In this document: positions 7,826-15,772 of the stretch, piece after piece
Layout: each line of letters begins with the position of its first letter
Position numbering within the stretch: position 1 is the stretch's first letter
Assembly (NCBI GenBank): GCA_002450015.1
Contig: DJYG01000022.1
Location: 1 to 18,527 of the forward strand
Direction: 5' to 3'
From: Cyanobacteria bacterium UBA6984
GTDB taxonomy: Bacteria > Cyanobacteriota > Vampirovibrionia > Gastranaerophilales > Gastranaerophilaceae
DNA length: 18,527 nt
The notes under the pieces: model-generated
What the model was told of the DNA's origin: nothing
Databases searched by the model: none
What the model saw: only the letters and a program-made list of their open reading frames with translations
Program-made: the position numbers and the translations under genes

Positions 7826-10396
7826 ATGGCAACTAAAGAAATAAACTATATAAAAACCATTGATGTAAATATTTCTGATGCAACCCCTGCAATGCAGCAA
7901 TATCTTGAAATTAAAAAAGAGCAGCAGGACAAAATTTTGTTGTACAGAATGGGAGATTTTTACGAAACTTTTTTTGAAGACGCAATTACAATGTCTAAAG
8001 AATTAGAAATAACACTTACAGCAAGGGATTGTGGAAGTGTAATCGGAAAAATTCCTTTAGCCGGTATTCCTGCCAAGGCTGTCGATTCCTATCTCGAAAA
8101 ATTGGTCAAAAAAGGTATAAAAGTTGCAATTTGTGAACAACTGGAAGATCCAAAGTTAACAAAAGGTATTGTTAAACGTGGTATTACAAGAATTGTAACA
8201 GCAGGAACAATAACAGAAAGTAATTTGCTGGATAAAAACAAAAATAACTACATTTGTTCAATATTTAAAGAAGAAAAATCGGATTTATACGGATTTGCTT
8301 ATACTGATATATCAACAGGTGAATTTAAGGTTACACAAGCTCCTTACAATCTTATAATATCAGAACTTGCAAGAATAAAGCCATCTGAAATTATTGCACC
8401 TGCAGCACAACAAAAAGTGTTGCCGTTTCAAATAGTACCTGAATTAAAAGCAGATTTGCCTGAAGAAATTACTGCGAATTATAATTGCTCAATGCTTCCA
8501 CAAACTGTTTATGAGGAAAATTTTGCAAAAAATAATCTAAAAGCTGCGCTAAAACTGCAATCATTGGAAGGGTTGGGATTTGAAGATTGTAAATTAGGTT
8601 TTAGAGCTGCGGCAGCAATGCTCGGATATATTTGGGAAACATTAAAAGAAAGTTTTCCGAAGTTTGAAACTATTGAATCTTATGTGTTATCTGAATTTGT
8701 TTTAATTGACTCAAGCACAAGAAAAAATCTTGAACTTGTTGAAACTTTACGAGAAAAAAATAAATATGGATCTCTTTTGTGGGCTTTAGATAAAACAAAG
8801 ACAAATATGGGCGCAAGACTGTTATACTCTTGGATATGTCAGCCTTTGAAAGATGTTGAACAAATTAAAAAAAGACAAGATTTTGTTCAAGAATTAATTA
8901 ATCTTGATGAAACAAGATTATCTTTGTCAGAAGTATTAGAACAAATATATGATATTCAACGTCTTGCAACTCGATTAAGTAACGGTTCTGCGAGTCCTAA
9001 AGATTTTGTAAGTTTGAAAGCTTCATTAAAAAAAGTTCCTGAAATCTTGGATATTGTTGGCGTAATAAATACAAATTTATTTGATGATGTAAAAAATTTT
9101 TCGGCTGAATTATATGATTTTGCAGATATTATTGATAGAACTATTCAAGATAATCCGCCAATGATTATAAAAGAAGGCGGTATAATTAAAGAAGGCGTGA
9201 GCGGAGAATTAGATTATTTAAACGACTTGCTTACAGGCGGTGAAAACTGGTTGAAAAATTTTGAAGAACAAGAAAAAGAACGAACCGGTATTAAAAATTT
9301 AAAAATAGGCTTTAACAAGGTTTTTGGCTATTTTATTGAAGTTACAAATTCATATTTGAATTTAGTTCCTGAAACATATATAAGAAAACAAACTTTAACC
9401 GGCGGTGAAAGATTTATAACGGAAGATTTGAAAAAACACGAAGATGAAGTTCTAAATGCACAGTACAAAGCGAGAGAACTTGAATATAAATTGTTTTGTG
9501 ATTTTAAAGATTATGCAAAAGAATTTGTATCAAAAGTAAGAATACTTGCAGACAGTATAGCAAAACTTGATGTTTTAAATTCCTTTGCTGCTGCTGCTCT
9601 TGAAAATAATTATACAAAACCTGAAATTGATGAAAGTAACGATTTTATTATAAAAAACGGAAGACATCCTGTTTTAGAATTAATTCTTCCTTTAGGCGAA
9701 TATGTTTCTAATGATTTAGAATTAAGTGCAAATAGTACAGATAAAACGCAATTTATGATTTTAACAGGTCCAAATATGGCAGGTAAATCTACATACATGC
9801 GACAAAATGCTTTAATAGCGCTAATGGCTCAAATTGGTTCTTATGTACCTGCGGATAGCGCAAAAATAGGACTTGTTGATAAAATATTTACAAGAGTAGG
9901 TGCAAGTGACGATTTAACTTTGGGACAATCAACTTTTATGGTTGAAATGGTTGAAACAGCATATATTTTGAATACGGCAACAGAAAAAAGTTTTATACTT
10001 CTTGATGAAATAGGCAGAGGAACAAGCACTTATGATGGTGTTGCCATCGCCTGGGCAGTTGCGGAATATATAGTAAATAACATAAAAGCGAGATGTATAT
10101 TTGCAACACATTATCACGAACTTAATATTATGACTCAGTCTTATCCTCAAATAAAAAATTATAGAATTACAATTTCCGAACAGAATGGAGAAATTACATT
10201 TTTACGTAAAATTGTTCAGGGAGGTGCAAGTAAAAGCTACGGAATACAAGTTGCTAAAATGGCAGGTTTACCACAAGCTGTACTTGAACGCTCAAATGAA
10301 CTTATGAATAAATTACAAAAAAATCAAGCAAAAAAAATAATATCAAAAAAAGTTGCAGAACCTGAACTTGATGTTCCTCAATTAAATCTTTTTTAA
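7826..10396 (+). CDS. mutS: DNA mismatch repair protein MutS
   Basis: An 856-aa MutS, full length. It binds mismatched or looped DNA and uses ATP to recruit MutL. Domain I starts TPAMQQYLEIKKEQQDKILL and holds the mismatch-intercalating F-x-E motif in GDFYE (F45, E47). The connector, lever and clamp domains fill the middle (GFNKVFGYFIEVTNSY in the clamp/lever region). The ATPase has Walker A GPNMAGKST (648-656), Walker B FILLDEIGRGTSTYDG (D727, E728) and ATHYHEL (760-766). The C-terminus QLNLF (852-856) matches the beta-clamp-binding pentapeptide family. The ORF begins with a weak TAGGAA site. mutL is not adjacent. This is canonical MutS1, not the recombination-type MutS2, because domain I is present. 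Confidence 0.98.
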   Translation: MATKEINYIKTIDVNISDATPAMQQYLEIKKEQQDKILLYRMGDFYETFFEDAITMSKELEITLTARDCGSVIGKIPLAGIPAKAVDSYLEKLVKKGIKVAICEQLEDPKLTKGIVKRGITRIVTAGTITESNLLDKNKNNYICSIFKEEKSDLYGFAYTDISTGEFKVTQAPYNLIISELARIKPSEIIAPAAQQKVLPFQIVPELKADLPEEITANYNCSMLPQTVYEENFAKNNLKAALKLQSLEGLGFEDCKLGFRAAAAMLGYIWETLKESFPKFETIESYVLSEFVLIDSSTRKNLELVETLREKNKYGSLLWALDKTKTNMGARLLYSWICQPLKDVEQIKKRQDFVQELINLDETRLSLSEVLEQIYDIQRLATRLSNGSASPKDFVSLKASLKKVPEILDIVGVINTNLFDDVKNFSAELYDFADIIDRTIQDNPPMIIKEGGIIKEGVSGELDYLNDLLTGGENWLKNFEEQEKERTGIKNLKIGFNKVFGYFIEVTNSYLNLVPETYIRKQTLTGGERFITEDLKKHEDEVLNAQYKARELEYKLFCDFKDYAKEFVSKVRILADSIAKLDVLNSFAAAALENNYTKPEIDESNDFIIKNGRHPVLELILPLGEYVSNDLELSANSTDKTQFMILTGPNMAGKSTYMRQNALIALMAQIGSYVPADSAKIGLVDKIFTRVGASDDLTLGQSTFMVEMVETAYILNTATEKSFILLDEIGRGTSTYDGVAIAWAVAEYIVNNIKARCIFATHYHELNIMTQSYPQIKNYRITISEQNGEITFLRKIVQGGASKSYGIQVAKMAGLPQAVLERSNELMNKLQKNQAKKIISKKVAEPELDVPQLNLF

Positions 10397-10423
10397 TATA
10401 TTCTTGTACTAAATCTTTGCACA

Positions 10424-10432
10424 TGCTAATAT
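10424..10432 (+). promoter_or_regulatory. Candidate extended -10 of malQ
   Basis: TGCTAATAT matches TGnTATAAT with two mismatches. TTGTAC (10404-10409) lies 17 bp upstream of TAATAT as a partial -35. The predicted start near 10439 leaves a 20-nt leader with AAGGAG at 10447-10452. Confidence 0.4.
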
Positions 10433-10458
10433 GAAGAAAATGAGATAAGGAGTATATT

Positions 10459-12318
10459 ATGGGATTATTAGAAAAAAAACCTGAAAAAGTTTTAAAAGAT
10501 GCATTAAAAGTTTTGGATAAAAAACAATTGTCATTAATTATACACGGAAGCAGTTTTCCTGATTTAAATGAAGAAGATACTGCCTATGGTACATATAATT
10601 CTCAAGGTGCAAGAAGTCTTATGGATTATATATCAGGCTTATTTACTTCTGTTCAACTAGGACCTAATGGTAAATTAAAATCTTGTGATAGTTCTCCATA
10701 TACAAGTACAATTTTTTCAGGAAATCCATTATTTATTGATTTAAAGCAATTAACTACCGAAGAATGGGATTGTATATTATCGAATGATACTTTTTATTCA
10801 ATAGTTCAAGAAAATCCAAATAAAAATATTAATAAAACAGCATTTTCTTATGCATACAGACGTCACGACGATGCATTACACGAAGCTTATAAAAAATTCT
10901 TAAAATCGGAAGTATTAAAAAAACGCAGAAAACAATTTGAAATATACAAACATGAAAACTCATCATGGCTTGATAAAGATGCTCTATATCAAGCTTTATC
11001 AGTTGAACACGGCAATGATTATTGGCCTTTATGGAAATCCGAAACAGATAAAAATTTGTGTAATCCAAAATCAATTGAACAAAAAATGGAATATGCAAAA
11101 CGTATTCAAGAGATAGAAGAAAAATATGTTGAAGAAATTGATTTTTACAAATTCTGTCAATTTGTTTTGAGTTTCCAATCAGAAGAAACAAAAAAATATG
11201 CGGATAAAAAGAAATTGAAAATGATAGCTGACAGACAAGTTGCATTTTCGGACAGAGATATTTGGGCATATCAGCAGTACTTTTTAGATGGCTGGATGCT
11301 TGGATGCCCTCCTGATTATTTTTCTGCTGACGGACAAGCATGGGGATTCCCTGTAATGAATCCGGAATTTATGTTTAATAAAGATGGCTCATTAGGTGAA
11401 GGCGGAAAATTAATGAAAGAACTATTCAGAAAAATGTTCCGTGAAAACAAGGGTGGCGTAAGAATAGACCATATTGTCGGTTTGATTGACCCTTGGGTAT
11501 ATAAAGCAGGCTGTAAACCTAAAATTGAAGAAGGCGCAGGCAGATTGTATTCTTCACCTGAACATGAGTTTTTGAAAAAATTTGCTGTTATTACAGAAGA
11601 AAACTTAAATCTTGAAGTTGAAGCTGATAAAGAACAACGTGTAAAAAATCTTACAAAAGCTCAAATTAAAGCATACGGAAGATTAATAGAAAAGATTGTT
11701 ATTGCAGCCGCAAAAGAAGAAGGTTTAAATAAAAATTCAATTGTTTGTGAGGATTTGGGAACTTTAACAAATCCGGTTGCTGCAGTTTTAAAAGAATATG
11801 GTTTATTAGGTATGAGATTAACTCAATTTGTAGTACCTGAAAAAGAAGACCACCCATACAGATGTAAAAATATTACGGAAAAATGTTGGGCAATGGTAGG
11901 AACACACGATAACAAACCAATTTCAATGTGGGCAGATTCTCTTGTGAATACGCATGAAGCATATTTGCATGCAAAAGCTTTAGTTGAAGATTTATTCCCA
12001 AATGCTGATAACAAAGACGATATTATTGTAAAACTTACTCAGGATGCAGAATTTTTAGCAAAAATAAAACTTGTTGAAATATTTGCATCAAAAGCAGAAA
12101 ACATTCAGATTTTCTTTACTGATTACTTTAATATCAAGGATGTTTATAATGTTCCGGGAACTTCAGGTGATGTAAATTGGTCTTTAAGATTACCAAATAA
12201 TTTTAAAGAGTTGCATACAATTGATTTACCTGAAATTTTAAAAATGGCAATAGAGGCAAGAGGTTCAGAATTTGCATCAAAACACAGCAAATTAATTACT
12301 CAATTAAATAGCTTATAA
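10459..12318 (+). CDS. malQ: 4-alpha-glucanotransferase (GH77, amylomaltase)
   Basis: A 619-aa cytoplasmic GH77 enzyme (EC 2.4.1.25) that transfers maltooligosyl units between alpha-1,4-glucans in glycogen or maltodextrin metabolism. Family blocks in order: SSPYTSTIFSGNPLFIDL (78-95), GCPPDYFSADGQAWGFP (282-298), GGVRIDHIVGL (332-342) with nucleophile D337, SIVCEDLGT (427-435) with acid/base E431, and MVGTHDNKP (479-487) with the transition-state Asp D484. All catalytic residues are present. It is longer than the roughly 500-aa amylomaltases; the extra length lies in the 120-260 region and in 350-420. The opening GSSFPDLNEEDTAYGTY is an altered form of the usual HxTSLP start. AAGGAG precedes the ATG. 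The next gene begins two bases after the stop, implying an operon. Confidence 0.95.
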   Translation: MGLLEKKPEKVLKDALKVLDKKQLSLIIHGSSFPDLNEEDTAYGTYNSQGARSLMDYISGLFTSVQLGPNGKLKSCDSSPYTSTIFSGNPLFIDLKQLTTEEWDCILSNDTFYSIVQENPNKNINKTAFSYAYRRHDDALHEAYKKFLKSEVLKKRRKQFEIYKHENSSWLDKDALYQALSVEHGNDYWPLWKSETDKNLCNPKSIEQKMEYAKRIQEIEEKYVEEIDFYKFCQFVLSFQSEETKKYADKKKLKMIADRQVAFSDRDIWAYQQYFLDGWMLGCPPDYFSADGQAWGFPVMNPEFMFNKDGSLGEGGKLMKELFRKMFRENKGGVRIDHIVGLIDPWVYKAGCKPKIEEGAGRLYSSPEHEFLKKFAVITEENLNLEVEADKEQRVKNLTKAQIKAYGRLIEKIVIAAAKEEGLNKNSIVCEDLGTLTNPVAAVLKEYGLLGMRLTQFVVPEKEDHPYRCKNITEKCWAMVGTHDNKPISMWADSLVNTHEAYLHAKALVEDLFPNADNKDDIIVKLTQDAEFLAKIKLVEIFASKAENIQIFFTDYFNIKDVYNVPGTSGDVNWSLRLPNNFKELHTIDLPEILKMAIEARGSEFASKHSKLITQLNSL

Positions 12319-12319
12319 T

Positions 12320-13159
12320 ATGATTAAAAAAATTGTAATAGTTTTAATATTCTGTTTTTTAGCTATTCCCGCAAATGCGCAAATAGCTAACGAAGCACGT
12401 TTAGATTACAACAAAGGAATTGATTATTATAAAATAGGTCAATACGAAAAAGCTGCCGAATATTTTCGTTCTGCAATAAACGTTAGTCCTGATTTTATAG
12501 ATGCTTATTATAATCTTGGTAGTATTTACGATTTTTTAGGTCAATATCAGGCCGCATTAACGGTTTTTGAACAAATTTTTATAAGACAGCCGGATGATTA
12601 TGAAGCAGTTTATAAAGCTGCATCTATTGCGTTTAAATTAGGTGAAAAGGAAAAAGCATTAAAATATGCATCTTCTATACCGAGATCTTCTTCACAATAT
12701 GGATTAGCAGCCGGTTTAATAAAAAGAATTAAAAATGGTGAAATTAATTCTAATTTAAATATTCCACTTCAATCAGTGGATACAGTTGGCGCTCAATCTT
12801 CTCATTTATTTGAAGGAATTCAAGGACCAACAGGCATGGTAACAGATGATGTTGGTAATCTATACGTAGCTTGCTATGCTGATAATTCAATTACAAAAAT
12901 TTATCCTAGCGGGCAAAGGACTTTATTTGTCAAAGATAAAAGAATAAATGGCCCTATTGGATTGGCAATTGATGTTTCCGGTAATTTATATGTTGCAAAT
13001 TACGGCAATAACAATGTATTAAAAATTACAAAAAATGGTGTTATAAGCGTATTAATTGGAAATATCGACAAACCTTATGGTTTATATTTAAAAGGAAATA
13101 TGCTTTTTATATCATCACAAGGTTCAAATTCTGTTCTCAGATACAAGCTGCATAATTAA
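12320..13159 (+). CDS. Exported TPR and NHL-repeat protein
   Basis: A 279-aa protein with a cleavable signal peptide: KK, a hydrophobic core (4-16) and cleavage after ANA at residue 20. Three TPR-type units follow (about 27-60, 61-94, 95-125; for example YNKGIDYYKIGQYEKAAEYF and DAYYNLGSIYDFLGQYQAAL). Residues 168-276 hold about three NHL/beta-propeller strands (GPTGMVTDDVGNLYVACY, GPIGLAIDVSGNLYVANY, KPYGLYLKGNMLFISSQ). Half of a six-bladed propeller is present, so it may oligomerise or be truncated. It is likely a periplasmic scaffold for protein contacts. The ATG at 12320 has no Shine-Dalgarno and begins one base after malQ, suggesting translational coupling. The 3' end overlaps convergent metF by 23 bp. 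No partner is known. Confidence 0.85.
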   Translation: MIKKIVIVLIFCFLAIPANAQIANEARLDYNKGIDYYKIGQYEKAAEYFRSAINVSPDFIDAYYNLGSIYDFLGQYQAALTVFEQIFIRQPDDYEAVYKAASIAFKLGEKEKALKYASSIPRSSSQYGLAAGLIKRIKNGEINSNLNIPLQSVDTVGAQSSHLFEGIQGPTGMVTDDVGNLYVACYADNSITKIYPSGQRTLFVKDKRINGPIGLAIDVSGNLYVANYGNNNVLKITKNGVISVLIGNIDKPYGLYLKGNMLFISSQGSNSVLRYKLHN

Positions 13160-14009
13160 TATTATCAAGAATTTTTAATGTTGAGTAAGATTTATTAAGC
13201 GTGTAAAAATGAATTCCTTTTATGTTATTTTCTATTAGGTTCTGACATTGTTCTGTTGCAAAATCTATGCCTATTTTTTTAATATCTTCCTTATTATCTT
13301 TGTACGTTTCAAGTTTTTGCATTAGTTTTTTAGGCACAGAAACTTTAGCAAGCGAGAGCATTTTTTCTAATTGTTTAAAACTTATTATTGGCAATATTCC
13401 CGCAACAACTGGTATATTGATATTTTCTTTTTGTAGAAGTTCAATATAATTATATAATTTGTCGTTATCAAAAAACATTTGTGTGAAAATTATATCTGCA
13501 CCTGCATTTAATTTCTTTTTTAGATTTTGAATATCCGTTTTTAAGTTCGGAGCTAAAACATGACCTTCAGGATATCCTGCTACTGCAATCGAAAAATTTG
13601 TATTTTTATTTAAATAATCTACCAATTCATTTGCAAATTTAAAATCTAAATAACAAATATTATTATCATTCGGTTCATCACCTCTTAAAGCTAAAATATT
13701 CTCTATATTTAAATTTTTAAGGTTTTGTATGTATGAATTAATTTGTTGTTTATTGGCGCAAACGCACGTTAAATGAGGCATTACTGCTATGTTTTTGTTT
13801 GTTAAAGTTTCAACAATGTTGTAGAATTTATCCTTATTAGAGTCTCCTGCACCGTATGTTACAGAAATAATTGAAGGTTTAAATTTATTTAAAATTTCAA
13901 TTTCTTCAAATAATTTTAATGTTTTTAAACCATCATTATCATCTTTTGGAGGAAAAACTTCAAAAGAAATATTAGTTCGGTCTTGTTTATATATATCTTT
14001 TAATTTCAT
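13137..14009 (-). CDS. metF: 5,10-methylenetetrahydrofolate reductase
   Basis: A 290-aa flavoprotein (EC 1.5.1.20/1.5.1.54) that reduces 5,10-methylene-THF to 5-methyl-THF for methionine synthesis. The TIM-barrel family motifs are SFEVFPPK (15-22, catalytic Glu17), VMPHLTCV (76-83), ILALRGDEPND (105-115), GYPEGH (145-150) and FTQMFFDN (175-182). Length is normal for the bacterial single-domain form. It is the last gene of the minus-strand signalling operon. The start is 2 nt after the stop of the upstream ATPase-like gene, and no Shine-Dalgarno precedes it (AGCATAATA), so re-initiation is likely. The 3' end overlaps the TPR/NHL gene tail-to-tail by 23 bp. Neither metH nor metE is in the window. 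The enzyme assignment is firm; its link to the signalling genes is unknown. Confidence 0.96.
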   Translation of the reverse strand: MKLKDIYKQDRTNISFEVFPPKDDNDGLKTLKLFEEIEILNKFKPSIISVTYGAGDSNKDKFYNIVETLTNKNIAVMPHLTCVCANKQQINSYIQNLKNLNIENILALRGDEPNDNNICYLDFKFANELVDYLNKNTNFSIAVAGYPEGHVLAPNLKTDIQNLKKKLNAGADIIFTQMFFDNDKLYNYIELLQKENINIPVVAGILPIISFKQLEKMLSLAKVSVPKKLMQKLETYKDNKEDIKKIGIDFATEQCQNLIENNIKGIHFYTLNKSYSTLKILDNINYAACI

Positions 14010-14011
14010 TA

Positions 14012-15391
14012 TTATGCTAAATATTTTTGTATAGTAGTCTTATCAAATACTTCAATGCTGTCTTTTGAATGAATAAATATTAAGCAATTTACTAATGATT
14101 TAAATGTTTCAACTTCTGAATATGCCATTTTTTCACGCAAATCACTCATATTCTCTGCTAAAAACTCTGTAATAACAGTTTTGTTGCTGAAAACAAGGCT
14201 TGATATATAATCATATTTTGACATCATACCTTCAATATAAAGAATTTCAGGAGATTGAAATTCTATAAATCTCAAAGCCTTATCCAAATTAAAACCTATA
14301 CTTTCATTCAATTCACATTGATTAACCTTTGTTAAATCATATTTTGTAATTGATTCAATTGTCATAATATTTTTCTTTGTTTTTGAAATTTCATTTAATA
14401 TTGAATAAATGATATGAGTTTTACCTGATAACGGCGCACCGCATACAAGTATAATACCCGGTTTGTCAATAGAATTAATTACAAATTGAAGTTTTGAGTC
14501 ATCTTTAATAATTTTATGTAATTCGACAGGCGGCTTATATATTTTTAAAGCTATACGTTCGCCCATTACTGTTGGAAATGAGGAAATACAAGCTGTTAAT
14601 ACTATATCATCTACTTTAAAAGATAATTTGCCGACTTGTGGAATTTCACTAACTGATGGGTCTAAATTTGATAATGTTTTCAATTTAGAAATAAACAATT
14701 GTGTTAAAACTGAAGGAATAAAGCCCTTTTCATAAACAGAACCTTTATGTTTAAATGTAATTTCCAGTCCTTCTTCCATGTGAGCAAAATAGACTTCGTG
14801 TTTATCTTCCAAAATAGCTTGTTTTAGTATTGCTCGAATAATTTTTTGAATATGTTCATCTGACAAGTCATCATTATGTAATTCTTCATGCCAGTCATAG
14901 CCGTTTTCCATTGATTCTGTGTAGATTTCTCCAACAGTATTTGGTGTTTTATAGTATTCATCAATAATTTTTAATATACTCGTTTCTGTAGAAATTATAG
15001 GTTCTATGTTGCATTCAGCTTTTTCCATAATTTTATCAATAGCAAACAAATCTAAAGGATCAGCCATTGCAACAGTAAGTGTATTTTCAATTTTGAATAA
15101 TGGTATAATCTTATATTTTTTTGCATCAATAATATTTATATATTGTAAGCAATTTTTATCTAAAGTATAATCGTCCAAGTCAACAGACGGAATATGCAAT
15201 TTGTTTTCCAGAAATTTCAAAAGAGTTTCTTCCGACAAAACTTTTGAATTAATTAAAGCTTGTCCTATATTTATATTTTGAGCATTTGCAATTTCTTGGG
15301 CTTTTTCTACGGTATCATAATCAACAAGCCCTTCTCTTACAAGGTCATATTTCAATTTTTCCAAAGTTTTATTAGTAACTGTTTCCATCAT
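14012..15391 (-). CDS. Degenerate GspE/PilB-type secretion ATPase homologue
   Basis: A 459-aa homologue of type II secretion/type IV pilus ATPases. Residues 10-145 are an MshEN-type N-domain (DLVREGLVDYDTVEKAQEI, then GQALINSKVLSEETLLKFL and IIPLFKIENTLTVAMADPLD). Residues 180-300 are the PAS-like N2 domain, with SSFPTVMGERIALKIY (270-285) conserved. The P-loop GAPLSGKT (318-325) is intact. Other catalytic boxes look lost: the DIHxEP block reads HEVYFA, the RxPQDGR block reads SEIPQVGK, Walker B with GEIRD reads IEGMMS (386-391), and the His-box HTND is absent (ITEFLAE). The protein ends without the CxxC zinc module of PilB/GspE and is about 100 aa short. The start follows the response regulator by 6 nt, and MM gives two possible Met codons. 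It probably plays a regulatory or adaptor role rather than powering assembly. Confidence 0.85.
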   Translation of the reverse strand: MMETVTNKTLEKLKYDLVREGLVDYDTVEKAQEIANAQNINIGQALINSKVLSEETLLKFLENKLHIPSVDLDDYTLDKNCLQYINIIDAKKYKIIPLFKIENTLTVAMADPLDLFAIDKIMEKAECNIEPIISTETSILKIIDEYYKTPNTVGEIYTESMENGYDWHEELHNDDLSDEHIQKIIRAILKQAILEDKHEVYFAHMEEGLEITFKHKGSVYEKGFIPSVLTQLFISKLKTLSNLDPSVSEIPQVGKLSFKVDDIVLTACISSFPTVMGERIALKIYKPPVELHKIIKDDSKLQFVINSIDKPGIILVCGAPLSGKTHIIYSILNEISKTKKNIMTIESITKYDLTKVNQCELNESIGFNLDKALRFIEFQSPEILYIEGMMSKYDYISSLVFSNKTVITEFLAENMSDLREKMAYSEVETFKSLVNCLIFIHSKDSIEVFDKTTIQKYLA

Positions 15392-15397
15392 AATTCA

Positions 15398-15772
15398 TTA
15401 TTCTTCTTTTTCATTCAATAATTGTTTTACTGTTGAAAGTACATTATCAAGGTCAAAAGGCTTTGTTATATATACATCAGCACCTGTTTCCTCTCCAATT
15501 TGTTTATCTGATTCTTGAGAACGAGCAGTTAACATAATAATAGGTATATTTTTATATTTAGCATCGTATTTTAATAAACGGCTGATTTTAAAACCATTAA
15601 TTTTTGGCATCATTATATCTAAAATCATTAAATCCGGTATAATTTCTTTAGCTAATTTTAAGCCGTCTTCACCGTTATATGCACAAAAACAAGTATAGCC
15701 GTCACTTTCAAGGACAAACTTTAATGTTTCGACTATATCTTGTTCATCATCAACAAGTAATATTTTTTTCAT
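15398..15772 (-). CDS. Single-domain response regulator (CheY-like)
   Basis: A 124-aa stand-alone receiver domain. It has the acidic pair D8/D9 (LLVDDE), phosphoacceptor D52 (LMILDIMMPKINGF), T82 (IIMLTA) and K104 (YITKPF), so it should be phosphorylatable. No DNA-binding or enzymatic output domain follows, so it must act by protein-protein contact or as a phosphorelay intermediate. Its ATG overlaps the kinase stop by one base (TAATG), and GGAGAAAG inside the kinase gene serves as ribosome binding site. The next gene starts 6 nt after its stop. The obvious inference is that the adjacent kinase phosphorylates it, and the neighbouring ATPase-like protein is a candidate target. Confidence 0.96.
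   Translation of the reverse strand: MKKILLVDDEQDIVETLKFVLESDGYTCFCAYNGEDGLKLAKEIIPDLMILDIMMPKINGFKISRLLKYDAKYKNIPIIMLTARSQESDKQIGEETGADVYITKPFDLDNVLSTVKQLLNEKEE

Noticed and set aside
10829..11341. 170-codon open frame antisense to malQ
   Set aside because: It lies wholly inside a gene with intact GH77 motifs. Its composition is a by-product of AT-rich codons and it has no family resemblance.
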